In this document: positions 1 to 7,641 of the stretch, in pieces
Layout of the letters: every line of letters begins with the position of its first letter
Numbering within the stretch: the stretch's first letter is position 1
NCBI GenBank assembly: GCA_003554375.1
Contig: PWGF01000140.1
Coordinates: forward strand, 1 to 18,858
Reading direction: 5' to 3'
From: Spirochaetaceae bacterium
Lineage (GTDB): Bacteria > Spirochaetota > Spirochaetia > DSM-27196 > SKKC01
Length of the DNA stretch: 18,858 nt
The notes under the pieces: model-generated
Database searches by the model: none
Told to the model about the DNA's origin: nothing
What the model saw: the letters and a program-made list of their open reading frames with translations, nothing else
Position numbers and translations under genes: made by a program

Positions 1-885
1 CCGACGCTCCGCGTCGGGCCCAGTCAAACGGTCGCGTACTGCGCGCAGCACCAGGAAATGTTCCGCCCCGACGCCACCGTGCTCGAAGAGATGGAGCGCC
101 TCCGTCCCATGCCGCGCGGCGAGGCCGCCAGAATCCTGGAGCGCTATCTCTTTCGCGACCGCGATTTGGACACCCGGATCCGGGATCTGTCCGGCGGCGA
201 ACGGAACCGGCTCCAGCTGGCACGCGCTTCTCTGCTCGGCGCCGACTTCCTGGTGCTCGACGAGCCCACCAACCATCTCGACATCCCGGCGCGGGAAGCG
301 GTCGAGGACGCACTCTGCGAGTTCGCCGGCACCATCTTAGTCGTCTCCCACGATCGGTACCTGCTGGACGCCGTGGTGGATCGCGTAGTCGAGCTGCGTG
401 ACCTGGGCCTGCAGACCTACCCCGGCGGCTTCACCGAGTTCTGGGCCAAGCGGGGGCGCTCCCTGCGCGGCAAATTCGGCGACCGCCGAGGCGGCGCCGA
501 GGGGAGCTCCCGCCGCAAGCCGCACGGAGGCGCCGCCACCGGGGCTCCCCGCGGCGGCGAGAGCAGCACCCGGGGCGCTCCCGGCGGCGGCGCGCGCGGC
601 GATGCCGGCACCCGTAGCGGCGCCACCGGCGGTACCGGCACCGGCTCGGCTCGTCCCGCCACCGGCAAGGCCGGAGCCTACGGCAAGCCACCGGCACCTC
701 GCCCGGAAAGCGAGGACACGCTCGAAGACCGGATCCTCGAGCTGGAAGCGCAGAAGGAGAAGCTCGAAGCCGAGATGGCTCGCGCCTTCGAGCGCCGCGA
801 CCACCGGCGTGGGAAGTCGCTCGGCGCCGAGCTCCGAAAGATCCGGCGGAGGATCGAGGAGCTGTACGAACGTTTTGTGGGGTAA
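1..885 (+). CDS. ABC-F family ATPase, C-terminal part (5' end outside window)
   Basis: The frame is open from base 1, so the gene starts upstream; 294 residues are visible. It holds most of the second nucleotide-binding domain: signature LSGGE (187-201), Walker B LDEPTNHLD (256-282) and the SHDRY switch histidine (346-360). The Walker A site lies before the window. DEPTNHLD with no membrane segment is typical of ABC-F proteins, soluble ATPases that act on the ribosome (translation factors or antibiotic-resistance proteins) and do not transport. After the ATPase comes a Gly/Arg/Ala/Thr-rich low-complexity stretch (about 454-705), then a charged helix (about 715-882) like the C-terminal coiled-coil arm of Uup-type members. 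The low-complexity linker is unusually long. Which ABC-F subfamily this is cannot be decided without the N-terminal half. It is convergent with the aldo/keto reductase gene, across a 450-bp repeat-rich gap. Confidence 0.93.
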   Translation, partial: PTLRVGPSQTVAYCAQHQEMFRPDATVLEEMERLRPMPRGEAARILERYLFRDRDLDTRIRDLSGGERNRLQLARASLLGADFLVLDEPTNHLDIPAREAVEDALCEFAGTILVVSHDRYLLDAVVDRVVELRDLGLQTYPGGFTEFWAKRGRSLRGKFGDRRGGAEGSSRRKPHGGAATGAPRGGESSTRGAPGGGARGDAGTRSGATGGTGTGSARPATGKAGAYGKPPAPRPESEDTLEDRILELEAQKEKLEAEMARAFERRDHRRGKSLGAELRKIRRRIEELYERFVG

Positions 886-999
886 GGCGCCGGGTCGGAG
901 GGCCAGACGTTGGCCCATGGGGAGCCGTCCCGGCAGCACTAGGTAAGTCCCCGAGTCCGGGGGCCAAACGGCAGACCGCGGCGCCGGTAAGCGGACGGC

Positions 1000-1234
1000 G
1001 CCGGGGCTGGAGGCGCCCTGCGGGCGTAGGCGGGGGTACGACCCGGGCTCCGGGATTCCGGCCGGCGCGGGCGGGGTACGACCCGGGCCGCGGGCCCCGG
1101 GCCGCCGCCGGGCTTGAGGGCGCCGGTCCGGTCTACCGGCGGGGCCCCGGGGCTCCCGGCCGGCGCGGCGCCGGGCTTGGTGGCCTGCCGACTCCGCCCC
1201 GGGCCCCCGGCTTCCCGCCGGGGCTGGAGGCGCC
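1000..1234. repeat. Degenerate GC-rich tandem-like repeats in a 450-bp non-coding gap
   Basis: The stretch 886-1335 between two convergent genes holds no credible gene. The 18-mer gccggggctggaggcgcc occurs exactly at 1000-1017 and 1217-1234, with a degenerate copy at 1107-1124 (gccgggcttgagggcgcc), so the spacing is 107 and 110 bp. The 16-mer ggggtacgacccgggc occurs at 1033-1048 and 1073-1088. The 13-mer ccggccggcgcgg occurs at 1058-1070 and 1156-1168. The self-complementary GGCGCC occurs six times between 980 and 1234. Much of this can fold, so it may also end transcription of both flanking genes, but no hairpin with a U-tract was found. These matches are seen directly; calling it a repeat family is an inference. 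Confidence 0.6.
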
Positions 1235-1335
1235 GTACCGGCCCTCTTCTCCCGGGGTTGGAACTCATCCGCCACCCGTGAATGCGCCGTTGCCGCCAAA
1301 GCGAGCCTGGGAGCATCCACCAAGCCTCGTGGGCC

Positions 1336-2322
1336 CTACCACCGTTGGTGCACCGACGGCCTGATGGAGCGGTCATAGATCTCCCGCACACGCGCCATCC
1401 GCTCCGAATCGATCTCCGGGAGGCTCGCGGCGCGCAAGTTCTCGTGAAGCTGCTCGGTCTTGCCGGTCCCCGGGATAACGCACGATACCTCCGGGAACAT
1501 GAGGATCCAGCGAATCGCCCACGCGGCAAGCGGCTCATCGCCGGCAAAGACCTTCTTCAGCTCCTCTACGGCCTCGAGCCCCTGCTCGAAATCGAGCCCG
1601 GAAAAGGTCTCGCCACGGTCGAACGCCTTCCCGTCGCGGTTGAAGTTCCTATGGTCGCCCCGGTTGAACGTGCGATCGCGCCGCATCTTGCCCGAAAGAA
1701 GGCCGCTCGCGAGCGGTACGCGGACGATAATCCCCGCGTTGAAGCGGCGTGCGAGCTCGAAGAACAGATCCGCCGGCCTTTGGCGGAACATGTTGAAGAT
1801 GATCTGGACCGACGCCACGTTGTCGTACTGGATCGCCTTGATCCCCTCCTCGACTTTCTCGACTGAAACGCCGAGAAACCCAATCTTGCCCTCTTGCCGC
1901 ATCCGATCGAACTCTTCGAAGATCTCAGGGCGATAGTAGACCTCCGTGGGCGGACAGTGGAGCTGCATGAGATCGATCCGCTCGAGGCCGGTGTTTTCGA
2001 GCGCTTCCTCGACGAACCGGCGCATTGCCTCAGGGGTATACCCGTCGGCGGTGTGCGGCTGAATCCGCCGGCCGCACTTGGTGGCGACGTACACGCGTTC
2101 CGAGCGGCGCTTCACCACCCGGCCTACCGCGCGCTCGCTTGCGCGGTCGGAATAGACGTCGGCGGTGTCGATGAAGTTCACCCCGTTGTCGATCGCTTCA
2201 TTGAGCACACGATCCGCGTTGGCGTCGTCGAACGGTTCTCCCCAACCGCCGCCAAGCTGCCACGTACCGAGCGATACCTCGGATACTGCGAAACCTGTCT
2301 TTCCCAACGTTCTCTTGTTCAT
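1336..2322 (-). CDS. Aldo/keto reductase (NADPH-dependent oxidoreductase family)
   Basis: The protein has 328 residues, the usual length for this (beta/alpha)8-barrel family, which reduces aldehydes or ketones with NAD(P)H in the cytoplasm. The catalytic tetrad is visible: D52 and Y57 in FIDTADVY, K82 in VATKCG, H122 in MQLHCPP. The end of the barrel shows the usual VIPGTGKTEQL cofactor segment. I start it at the ATG at 2322 (MNKRTLGKTGF), where the family homology begins; AAGGAGG lies about 8 nt upstream on the minus strand. The open frame continues upstream but is not family-like. It follows purK on the same strand after 201 bp that contain a short hairpin, so it may be read from its own promoter. 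The substrate is not predictable. The C-terminal tail RPSVHQRW runs to a TAG stop. Confidence 0.93.
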   Translation of the reverse strand: MNKRTLGKTGFAVSEVSLGTWQLGGGWGEPFDDANADRVLNEAIDNGVNFIDTADVYSDRASERAVGRVVKRRSERVYVATKCGRRIQPHTADGYTPEAMRRFVEEALENTGLERIDLMQLHCPPTEVYYRPEIFEEFDRMRQEGKIGFLGVSVEKVEEGIKAIQYDNVASVQIIFNMFRQRPADLFFELARRFNAGIIVRVPLASGLLSGKMRRDRTFNRGDHRNFNRDGKAFDRGETFSGLDFEQGLEAVEELKKVFAGDEPLAAWAIRWILMFPEVSCVIPGTGKTEQLHENLRAASLPEIDSERMARVREIYDRSIRPSVHQRW

Positions 2323-2373
2323 CGCACATCCCTCCTTGACTCCTGTCGGATAACTGGTTGCGATCCGGACATC

Positions 2374-2392
2374 CGCCGGGGTCCCACCGGCG
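2374..2392. other. Hairpin in the purK to aldo/keto reductase gap
   Basis: CGCCGG (2374-2379) and CCGGCG (2387-2392) form a perfect 6-bp stem with a 7-nt loop. There is no U-tract on either strand, so a standard rho-independent terminator is not shown. It could weaken read-through from purK into the reductase gene, or shape the reductase leader. The 15-mer ggggtcccaccggcg at 2378-2392 recurs exactly at 7599-7613, at the base of another intergenic hairpin. Confidence 0.4.
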
Positions 2393-2523
2393 AGGTTCCG
2401 ACGGCCCCGCTGCACTGACCAGTCTTCGGCCCAGGCCGGCCCGAGCCTGCCCCTGCGGCGCCATACATCCTGTCGACCCCGCACCCCAGGCATAGCCGCC
2501 CGCACGTCTCGGCCGCAGGCCCC

Positions 2524-3852
2524 TCACCCTGCTCCCGTAATCCGAAGCGCCTGCTGCGCCTCCCGCGCCCGGGCGAGCGCAGTCGCCGGCTCCGATGCGC
2601 ACGCGGTGACGTGTCCCATTTTCCGCCCTGGGCGTGACTGAGCCTTGCCGTAGAGATGGAGGCGTGCTCCCGGGACCGCAAGCGCCTCCGAAAACCCGCC
2701 CACCTGCGCGGCTCCCGTAGCCCCCGTCCCCAGAACATTCACCATGGCTGCCGGGGTGAGAAGCTCGGTCGATCCGAGCGGCAGCCCGCACACGGCGCGC
2801 AGGTGCTGCTCGAACTGGCACGTTGCGGCCGCCTCGATCGTAAGGTGCCCGGAGTTGTGTGGACGGGGCGCCGTCTCGTTCACCAGAACCCGCCCGCTCC
2901 GGTCCACGAGAAGCTCCACCGCGAAGATCCCGACTCCGCCGAGCTCCTCCACCACGTTGGTGGCAAACGTCCGGGCTCGCTCGGTCGTCCCCTCGGCAAC
3001 TCGAGCCGGAGCCACCACCGCGTCGCAGATATTGAGCTCGGGGTCGAACGCCATCTCGAACGGCGGATAACAGGCGATCTCACCGTCCCTTCCCCGGACG
3101 ACGAGCACCGCGAGCTCGCACCACACGTCCACCATGGTTTCGACGAGACTCGGACCCTGGAGAGGTTCCGTCTCCGGACTCGCAAGCACCTTGACGCCGC
3201 GCCCGTCGTACCCGCCGAAGCGAAGCTTCTGAACGACCGGATAGGAGAACTCTTCCGGGAGCGGGCCATGCCCGGAAGCAGCTTCCCCTGCCACGTCCGC
3301 CGAGCTCGGGGACGAACGCGCCCCCGCTGCGGCAGCCCCACCGGCCCGGGAACCCCGCTCCTCCGGGTTTCGGCCCGCCGGCCCCGTGGCAACGTTCCTC
3401 TCCGTGGCGGAAGCCGGCCCGCCGTTAGCGGCCGCGTCCGCCGTCGCCGGCCGAGCCGCCGGCTCCCACGCCGCGTGCCGAGCCGTCGGCACCCCGGCAC
3501 GGAGCATCGCCTCTTTCTGCGCGAGCTTATCCGCAATCACCCCCAGCACACGCGGCGAAGGGTGGATCGTTGCCCCGTCCGCTTCGCAGCGGGCGAGCGT
3601 TTCCGGATCGGTGTGCTCGATCTCGAAGGTGACCACGTCGTGCTCGCCGGCGAGCCGGCGGAGCGCCTCCGGATCGTCGAGCCGCGCCCGCACGTGATGG
3701 TGCGCCATGCCCGCGGCCGGCGGCTCGGCGGCCGGATCGAGCACCGTCAGCTCCACGCCGATCCGGCGTGCCGCCCACGCCATCATCCGGCCAAGCTGAC
3801 CGCCGCCGACCACGCCCACTCGTGCAAAGGGAAGCTGCCGCGCTCCGCTCAT
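2524..3852 (-). CDS. purK: N5-carboxyaminoimidazole ribonucleotide synthase (PurK) with a large low-complexity insert
   Basis: PurK is an ATP-grasp enzyme of purine synthesis that carboxylates AIR to N5-CAIR with ATP and bicarbonate. Recognisable parts are the N-terminal dinucleotide-type fold VGVVGGGQLGRM (12-23), TFEIEH (75-80), ADKLAQKEAM (107-116), the ATP-grasp GGYDGRG (213-219), and the active-site segment VLVNETAPRPHNSGH (322-336) with its metal-binding acidic and Asn residues. At 442 residues it is much longer than a typical PurK (about 350-390). The excess is mainly an Ala/Gly/Ser/Pro-rich segment at residues 131-197 (bases 3262-3462), placed just before the central ATP-grasp lobe. 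The ATG overlaps the stop of the upstream aminopeptidase gene (TGATG), with a GGAGGGG site ahead, so translation is probably coupled. No purE is seen in the window. The frame is intact and motifs continue on both sides of the insert. Confidence 0.94.
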   Translation of the reverse strand: MSGARQLPFARVGVVGGGQLGRMMAWAARRIGVELTVLDPAAEPPAAGMAHHHVRARLDDPEALRRLAGEHDVVTFEIEHTDPETLARCEADGATIHPSPRVLGVIADKLAQKEAMLRAGVPTARHAAWEPAARPATADAAANGGPASATERNVATGPAGRNPEERGSRAGGAAAAGARSSPSSADVAGEAASGHGPLPEEFSYPVVQKLRFGGYDGRGVKVLASPETEPLQGPSLVETMVDVWCELAVLVVRGRDGEIACYPPFEMAFDPELNICDAVVAPARVAEGTTERARTFATNVVEELGGVGIFAVELLVDRSGRVLVNETAPRPHNSGHLTIEAAATCQFEQHLRAVCGLPLGSTELLTPAAMVNVLGTGATGAAQVGGFSEALAVPGARLHLYGKAQSRPGRKMGHVTACASEPATALARAREAQQALRITGAG

Positions 3853-5708
3853 CAGCGCCCCTCCTCGAGCTTATCCAACGAATCCGAAACCGGCACCGTC
3901 CGCGCCGCGAGCCACTCCCGCTCCGCCGCGTCGAGAAGCGGCGCGAGCTCCTCGTACAGGCGGCTGTGGTACGCGTCCAGCCAGGCGCAGCGCTCGGCGC
4001 CGAGGATGTCAGGCCGCACCAGCGAGAGATCGATCGGGCAGAGACTCAGAGTCGCAAGCGACCGGAACTCGCCGAACTCGCCTATTGCCTCTTCCTGCAC
4101 GAGCACCAGATTCTCGATACGTATGCCGTAGCGGCCCGCCCGGTAGAGCCCCGGCTCGTTCGAGCAGACCATGCCCGGCTCGAGGGCCACGTCCGAGGGG
4201 CGCGGCGAGATCCGTTGCGGCCCCTCGTGTACGTTGAGGAAGAACCCGACCCCGTGGCCGGTCCCATGGCCGTAGTTCCGGAGGCACTGCCACAACGGCC
4301 GGCGTGCAATCGCATCGATATGAGTGCCCGTGGTGCCGCGCGGAAAGCTCGTTCGAGCCAGGTCGATGTGCCCCGCAAGCACGAGGGAGAAATCCTCGAT
4401 CTGCTCGTCAGTCGGCGTGCCCAAACAAACGGTCCGGGTAATGTCGGTAGTTCCGTGCCGATAGTGCCCGCCGGAGTCCACGAGATAGAGCGAGTCCGTA
4501 CCGATCGGGACATCGCTCTCCGGGGTCGGCGAATAGTGGACAACTGCACCGTGCGCGCCATAAGCGGAGATGGTGCCGAAGCTCGGCATGACGAAGCCGT
4601 CGTCCTCGGCGCGAAACTGGGCCAAACGCTCCGATGCCTCTACTTCTCCCGGCCCGGAGCGGTCCGGCGGCGTCTCCTGTACCGTTTGCTCCAACCATAT
4701 CAGAAAGCGAACCAGCGCCCGGCCGTCCTTCCGCATCGCAGTCCGGATGCCTTCGCATTCCTGCCCGTTCTTTTGCGCTTTCGGGATGGTGGTCGGATCT
4801 TCGGCCTCCTTTACCACCACGTTCTCCGGGATCGCCTGGAAGAGCGCCATGTTGAGCTTCCGGGGGCTGTAGCGGAGAACCGCGCTGCGAAGCCCGCCCT
4901 CGCCGTCCGGCACGCCGGTCGACAGCTCCGATAGCGCTTTGGTCACAGCGTCGTACGAACGGATTCGCACCCCGTCGGCGGAAAGCTCCTCCTCCACGCT
5001 GCTCGAGATCTTGGCGCTGTCGATGAAGAGTTGCGCTTCCTCCGCTCCGATCAGGGCATACGCGACAGTAACCGGATTGTACGCGACATCCCGCCCTCGA
5101 ATGTTGAAGAGCCACGCGATGTCGTCCAAGGTCGCAATCACGCAGGCGTGGTGCTCGGCATCCCTGAGCGTTCCCCGGACCGCCGCTATCTTCTCCGCCC
5201 GTGACTTCCCTGCGGTCGCCGTCGGAACCAGGAAGACCGGCTCCCGGGGGAGCGGCGGACGATCCTCCCAGAGCGATCCCACCAGATCATCAGTGGCCAC
5301 AAGCTCGAGTTCCGCGTCGCCAAGCCTCTGTGCGATCCGCCGGAACTCCTCCACGCTGATCACGGCCCCGCACACCCCCACACGCTGCCCCGGAGACAGA
5401 GTAGCGGCCAGCCATGCGTCGTGCTCGGGTACGTCGGGCTCGCCCGACTTGAAGAGCTCGACCGGGGTCCCCTCAAGGGACTCTTCCGCCTCCAAATGGT
5501 ACCGCGAGTCGGTCCAGAGCCCGGCGCGATCCGATGTGACTACGGCGGTTCCGGCGGAACCGCGAAAGCCGGTGAGCCACGCGCGCAGCTCCCAATGGGT
5601 AGGTGGAATCTCACTGGCGTGCGGATCCTGAGTCGGCACGATATACGCGGCAAGCCGATGCTCGGCCAAAACGTTCTGTAGAGCCCCAATTCGTTCGGAA
5701 ATCAACAC
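3852..5708 (-). CDS. X-Pro aminopeptidase (M24B, three-domain form)
   Basis: This metallopeptidase removes an N-terminal residue that precedes proline. From a GTG start at 5708 it has 618 residues, matching the three-domain form (two creatinase-like N domains plus the M24 pita-bread domain) known from human XPNPEP1, and longer than E. coli PepP. All five metal ligands are visible: D411 (LVDSGGHY), D422 (TTDITR), H485 (GHGTGHGVG), E518 (SNEPGLY) and E532 (RIENLVLV), plus H391 in VVHYSP and H494 in NVHEGP. I chose GTG because VLISERIGALQ begins the family alignment; an ATG at 5792 would add 28 residues of non-family sequence. TTG at 5705 is an alternative. No ribosome site precedes the GTG, but a TATACT box ends 7 nt before it, so the mRNA may be leaderless. 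The stop overlaps the purK start. It is probably a cytoplasmic peptide-recycling enzyme; the nearby dipeptide-type transporter fits that role. Confidence 0.93.
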   Translation of the reverse strand: MLISERIGALQNVLAEHRLAAYIVPTQDPHASEIPPTHWELRAWLTGFRGSAGTAVVTSDRAGLWTDSRYHLEAEESLEGTPVELFKSGEPDVPEHDAWLAATLSPGQRVGVCGAVISVEEFRRIAQRLGDAELELVATDDLVGSLWEDRPPLPREPVFLVPTATAGKSRAEKIAAVRGTLRDAEHHACVIATLDDIAWLFNIRGRDVAYNPVTVAYALIGAEEAQLFIDSAKISSSVEEELSADGVRIRSYDAVTKALSELSTGVPDGEGGLRSAVLRYSPRKLNMALFQAIPENVVVKEAEDPTTIPKAQKNGQECEGIRTAMRKDGRALVRFLIWLEQTVQETPPDRSGPGEVEASERLAQFRAEDDGFVMPSFGTISAYGAHGAVVHYSPTPESDVPIGTDSLYLVDSGGHYRHGTTDITRTVCLGTPTDEQIEDFSLVLAGHIDLARTSFPRGTTGTHIDAIARRPLWQCLRNYGHGTGHGVGFFLNVHEGPQRISPRPSDVALEPGMVCSNEPGLYRAGRYGIRIENLVLVQEEAIGEFGEFRSLATLSLCPIDLSLVRPDILGAERCAWLDAYHSRLYEELAPLLDAAEREWLAARTVPVSDSLDKLEEGR

Positions 5709-5715
5709 GGAGCCA

Positions 5716-5721
5716 AGTATA
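5716..5721 (-). promoter_or_regulatory. Candidate -10 box for the aminopeptidase gene
   Basis: On the minus strand TATACT (5 of 6 matches to TATAAT) is followed after 7 nt by the GTG start at 5708, so transcription would begin at or next to the start codon. No good -35 hexamer is visible at 16-18 nt. This supports a leaderless mRNA but does not prove one. Confidence 0.4.
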
Positions 5722-5791
5722 GCAGGGCGTAAGCACGAGCGCGAGGGCCCAATGCTGTCCTGCCGGCACGCCTTCCCGAAGGCAAAGAGCA

Positions 5792-5797
5792 TATAAT
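5792..5797 (+). promoter_or_regulatory. Candidate -10 box upstream of SBP1
   Basis: The 287-bp gap between the divergent aminopeptidase and SBP1 genes (5709-5995) contains an island much richer in A+T than its surroundings (about 5785-5880). A perfect TATAAT lies at 5792-5797 and TATATT at 5873-5878. Neither has a convincing -35 hexamer at the right distance. A promoter for SBP1 is expected here; which box is used is unknown. Confidence 0.35.
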
Positions 5798-5995
5798 CAA
5801 GCTATTTCAGCAAGAACATTGGGAATTCGAATTTATTTCTCCTGTTCTGCTACCAGGACTACCGCAATTGTATATATTCTGCTAGTGCACCGGCCCGTTC
5901 GGAATAGACCCGGGCTGACTTCACGGCCCGCAACTCTGTCGACCCACCGAACCGGCATAGATCCTCCGAACGCGCAGGTTGTACGAGGAGGAACC

Positions 5996-7552
5996 ATGAA
6001 AAGACACTCAGTTCCAACGCTCCTACTCGCCTTCGCGATAGTCGTTGTATGCGCGCTCTCATTGCCGCCGGCAGCGGTCGCCGCGGGCGCCACCGAAGCC
6101 GATGCGCCCAGCGTGCTGCGGGTGGCGGTCCCGACATTCCCCAATTCGCTGGACGCATCGATTGCCGCCGAGCGCAACGCCCAGAACGTGGCGTGGCAGA
6201 TGTTCGACAGCCTCGTCTGGGCCAACGACGACCTCGAAATTGAGCCGGCTCTCGCTACCGAGTGGGAGATCTCCGACGACGGCACTGCGTATACCTTCTA
6301 TCTCCGCAGGGGAGTCGAGTTCCACAACGGGGAACCGTTCAACGCCGAAGCGGTGGTGTACTCATGGGAGCGTGGTATCGATCCCGTCATCGAATGGAGC
6401 GACCGATGGGGCCGCGCAAGCTCGGTCGAGGCGCTTGACGACTACACCGTGCTCATTCGGACCGACGATCCCGACCCGCTTTTGCTTGGCGTGATGGCGC
6501 AACACTGGAACATCGTGCCACCCCGCTACACTGCGGAAGTGGGCAACGACGAATTCAGCCGTGCACCGGTCGGTACCGGTCCGTTCGTCTTCGTCGAGTG
6601 GGACCGCGAGAACCGAATCGTGCTCGACCGAAACGACAGCTACTGGCGCGAAGGACTTCCAAAGGTAGACCGGGTTGTATACCGCCCAATTCCGGAATCG
6701 GCTACCCGTACGGCCGCGATTCGTACCGGTGAGATCGATATCGTGAACCGGCTTACGTTCGAACAAGCGGAGAGCCTCCGCGGGACAACGGGTGTGGAGG
6801 TGATTGCGTACCCGATCGACCGGGTCTTCTACATCGCGTTCAACAACCTGACAACCGGTGTGGGGCAGCCCACCGAGGACGCGCGCGTCCGCCGTGCCAT
6901 GAACTATGCAGTGGATCGTCAGGCGATTATCGATACGTTCTTCGGCGGAGCCGGCGAGCTCGCGACGGGATTGATAACCACCGCTAACCTCGGCTACGAT
7001 CACGACCTCGCGCCCTACCCGTACGATCCTGATCGGGCCCTCGAGCTTCTCGCCGAAGCCGGCTATCCTGACGGGTTCGAGATCGGCTTTGCCGGACCCA
7101 CCGGCGCCTACACGAACTTCGAAGAGGTCCTGGAAGCTGTTCAGGGGTACCTGTCGGACGTAGGAATACGGACTCAGCTCGAACTGATGGAATCAGGACG
7201 GTACTGGGACCTCGAGGCGGAAAAGGCACTCCCGCCGCTGTTCGGCGACAGTTGGTCCGAGCGCTCGGGCGAGGCGCTTCCGAGGCTTCTTGGGGCGTTA
7301 GGAGGCTGGGACGCCAGCTTCTCGGCATGGTCGGACCCGAAAATCGACGACTATCTGGACCGAATCTCGGTAACAGTCGATCCGGAAGCACGGGCGGCGC
7401 TCTACACGGAGCTGCACCGGTTCATGCACGAGGATCCGCCGTTCATCTACCTCTACGTGCCGCAGACCTTCGAGGCAATTCGCTCCAACGTGATCGACTA
7501 CCGGCCGCGAGCAGCTGAGGACTATTTCCTGATGTTCGCGAGCACCGAGTGA
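5996..7552 (+). CDS. Periplasmic solute-binding protein, family 5 (DppA/OppA type), SBP1
   Basis: This is the extracytoplasmic receptor of a peptide- or nickel-type ABC importer, 518 residues. The first 29 residues are a Sec signal peptide: a KRH N-region, a hydrophobic core, and cleavage near AVA/AG. No lipobox cysteine is present, so it is probably soluble in the periplasm. The mature part has the family-5 hallmarks: SLDASIAAERN, YTFYLRRGVEFHNGEPF, VGTGPFVFVEW, MNYAVDRQAI and LLAEAGYPDGF. The ATG at 5996 is set by GAGGAGG 5 nt upstream and by the signal peptide; the longer open frame from 5819 lacks both. It stands alone, with no permease or ATPase next to it, and ends in a strong hairpin facing the EamA gene. 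It is a close paralogue of SBP2 (12089-13624), roughly 70% identical by eye, so it probably feeds the DppBCDF system encoded there. The ligand is not predictable. Confidence 0.94.
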   Translation: MKRHSVPTLLLAFAIVVVCALSLPPAAVAAGATEADAPSVLRVAVPTFPNSLDASIAAERNAQNVAWQMFDSLVWANDDLEIEPALATEWEISDDGTAYTFYLRRGVEFHNGEPFNAEAVVYSWERGIDPVIEWSDRWGRASSVEALDDYTVLIRTDDPDPLLLGVMAQHWNIVPPRYTAEVGNDEFSRAPVGTGPFVFVEWDRENRIVLDRNDSYWREGLPKVDRVVYRPIPESATRTAAIRTGEIDIVNRLTFEQAESLRGTTGVEVIAYPIDRVFYIAFNNLTTGVGQPTEDARVRRAMNYAVDRQAIIDTFFGGAGELATGLITTANLGYDHDLAPYPYDPDRALELLAEAGYPDGFEIGFAGPTGAYTNFEEVLEAVQGYLSDVGIRTQLELMESGRYWDLEAEKALPPLFGDSWSERSGEALPRLLGALGGWDASFSAWSDPKIDDYLDRISVTVDPEARAALYTELHRFMHEDPPFIYLYVPQTFEAIRSNVIDYRPRAAEDYFLMFASTE

Positions 7553-7607
7553 AGCGAACCCCCTTGGGGAACGTAGCCTGAGCTAAACCCAATCCACTGG
7601 GGTCCCA

Positions 7608-7638
7608 CCGGCGCTGCCGGCTATGCCGGAAGCGCCGG
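7608..7638. terminator. Long hairpin between convergent SBP1 and EamA genes, probable bidirectional terminator
   Basis: CCGGCGCT (7608-7615) pairs perfectly with AGCGCCGG (7631-7638). After one G/A mismatch (7616/7630), CCGGC (7617-7621) pairs with GCCGG (7625-7629) around a TAT loop. The result is a 13-bp stem with one mismatch and a 3-nt loop. It lies 55 nt after the SBP1 stop and directly after the EamA stop on the other strand. No long T-run follows on either side, so it is not a textbook intrinsic terminator. Confidence 0.6.
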
Positions 7639-7641
7639 CCC

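Noticed and set aside
337..1323. Long minus-strand open frame of 328 residues
   Set aside because: It runs antisense to the ABC-F gene and through the GC-rich repeat region. It is Ala/Gly/Pro/Arg-rich, has no recognisable motif and is explained by high GC content.
2656..4131. Long plus-strand open frame of 491 residues
   Set aside because: It is antisense to purK and the end of the aminopeptidase gene, both of which show complete catalytic motifs. Its product is Arg/Pro-rich without family features.
3768..4934. Plus-strand open frame of 388 residues
   Set aside because: It is antisense to the aminopeptidase gene, whose metal ligands are intact. No ribosome site or known motif.
5819..5995. 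N-terminal extension of SBP1 by 59 residues
   Set aside because: It would bury the signal peptide; the ATG at 5996 has a strong ribosome site and begins directly with it.
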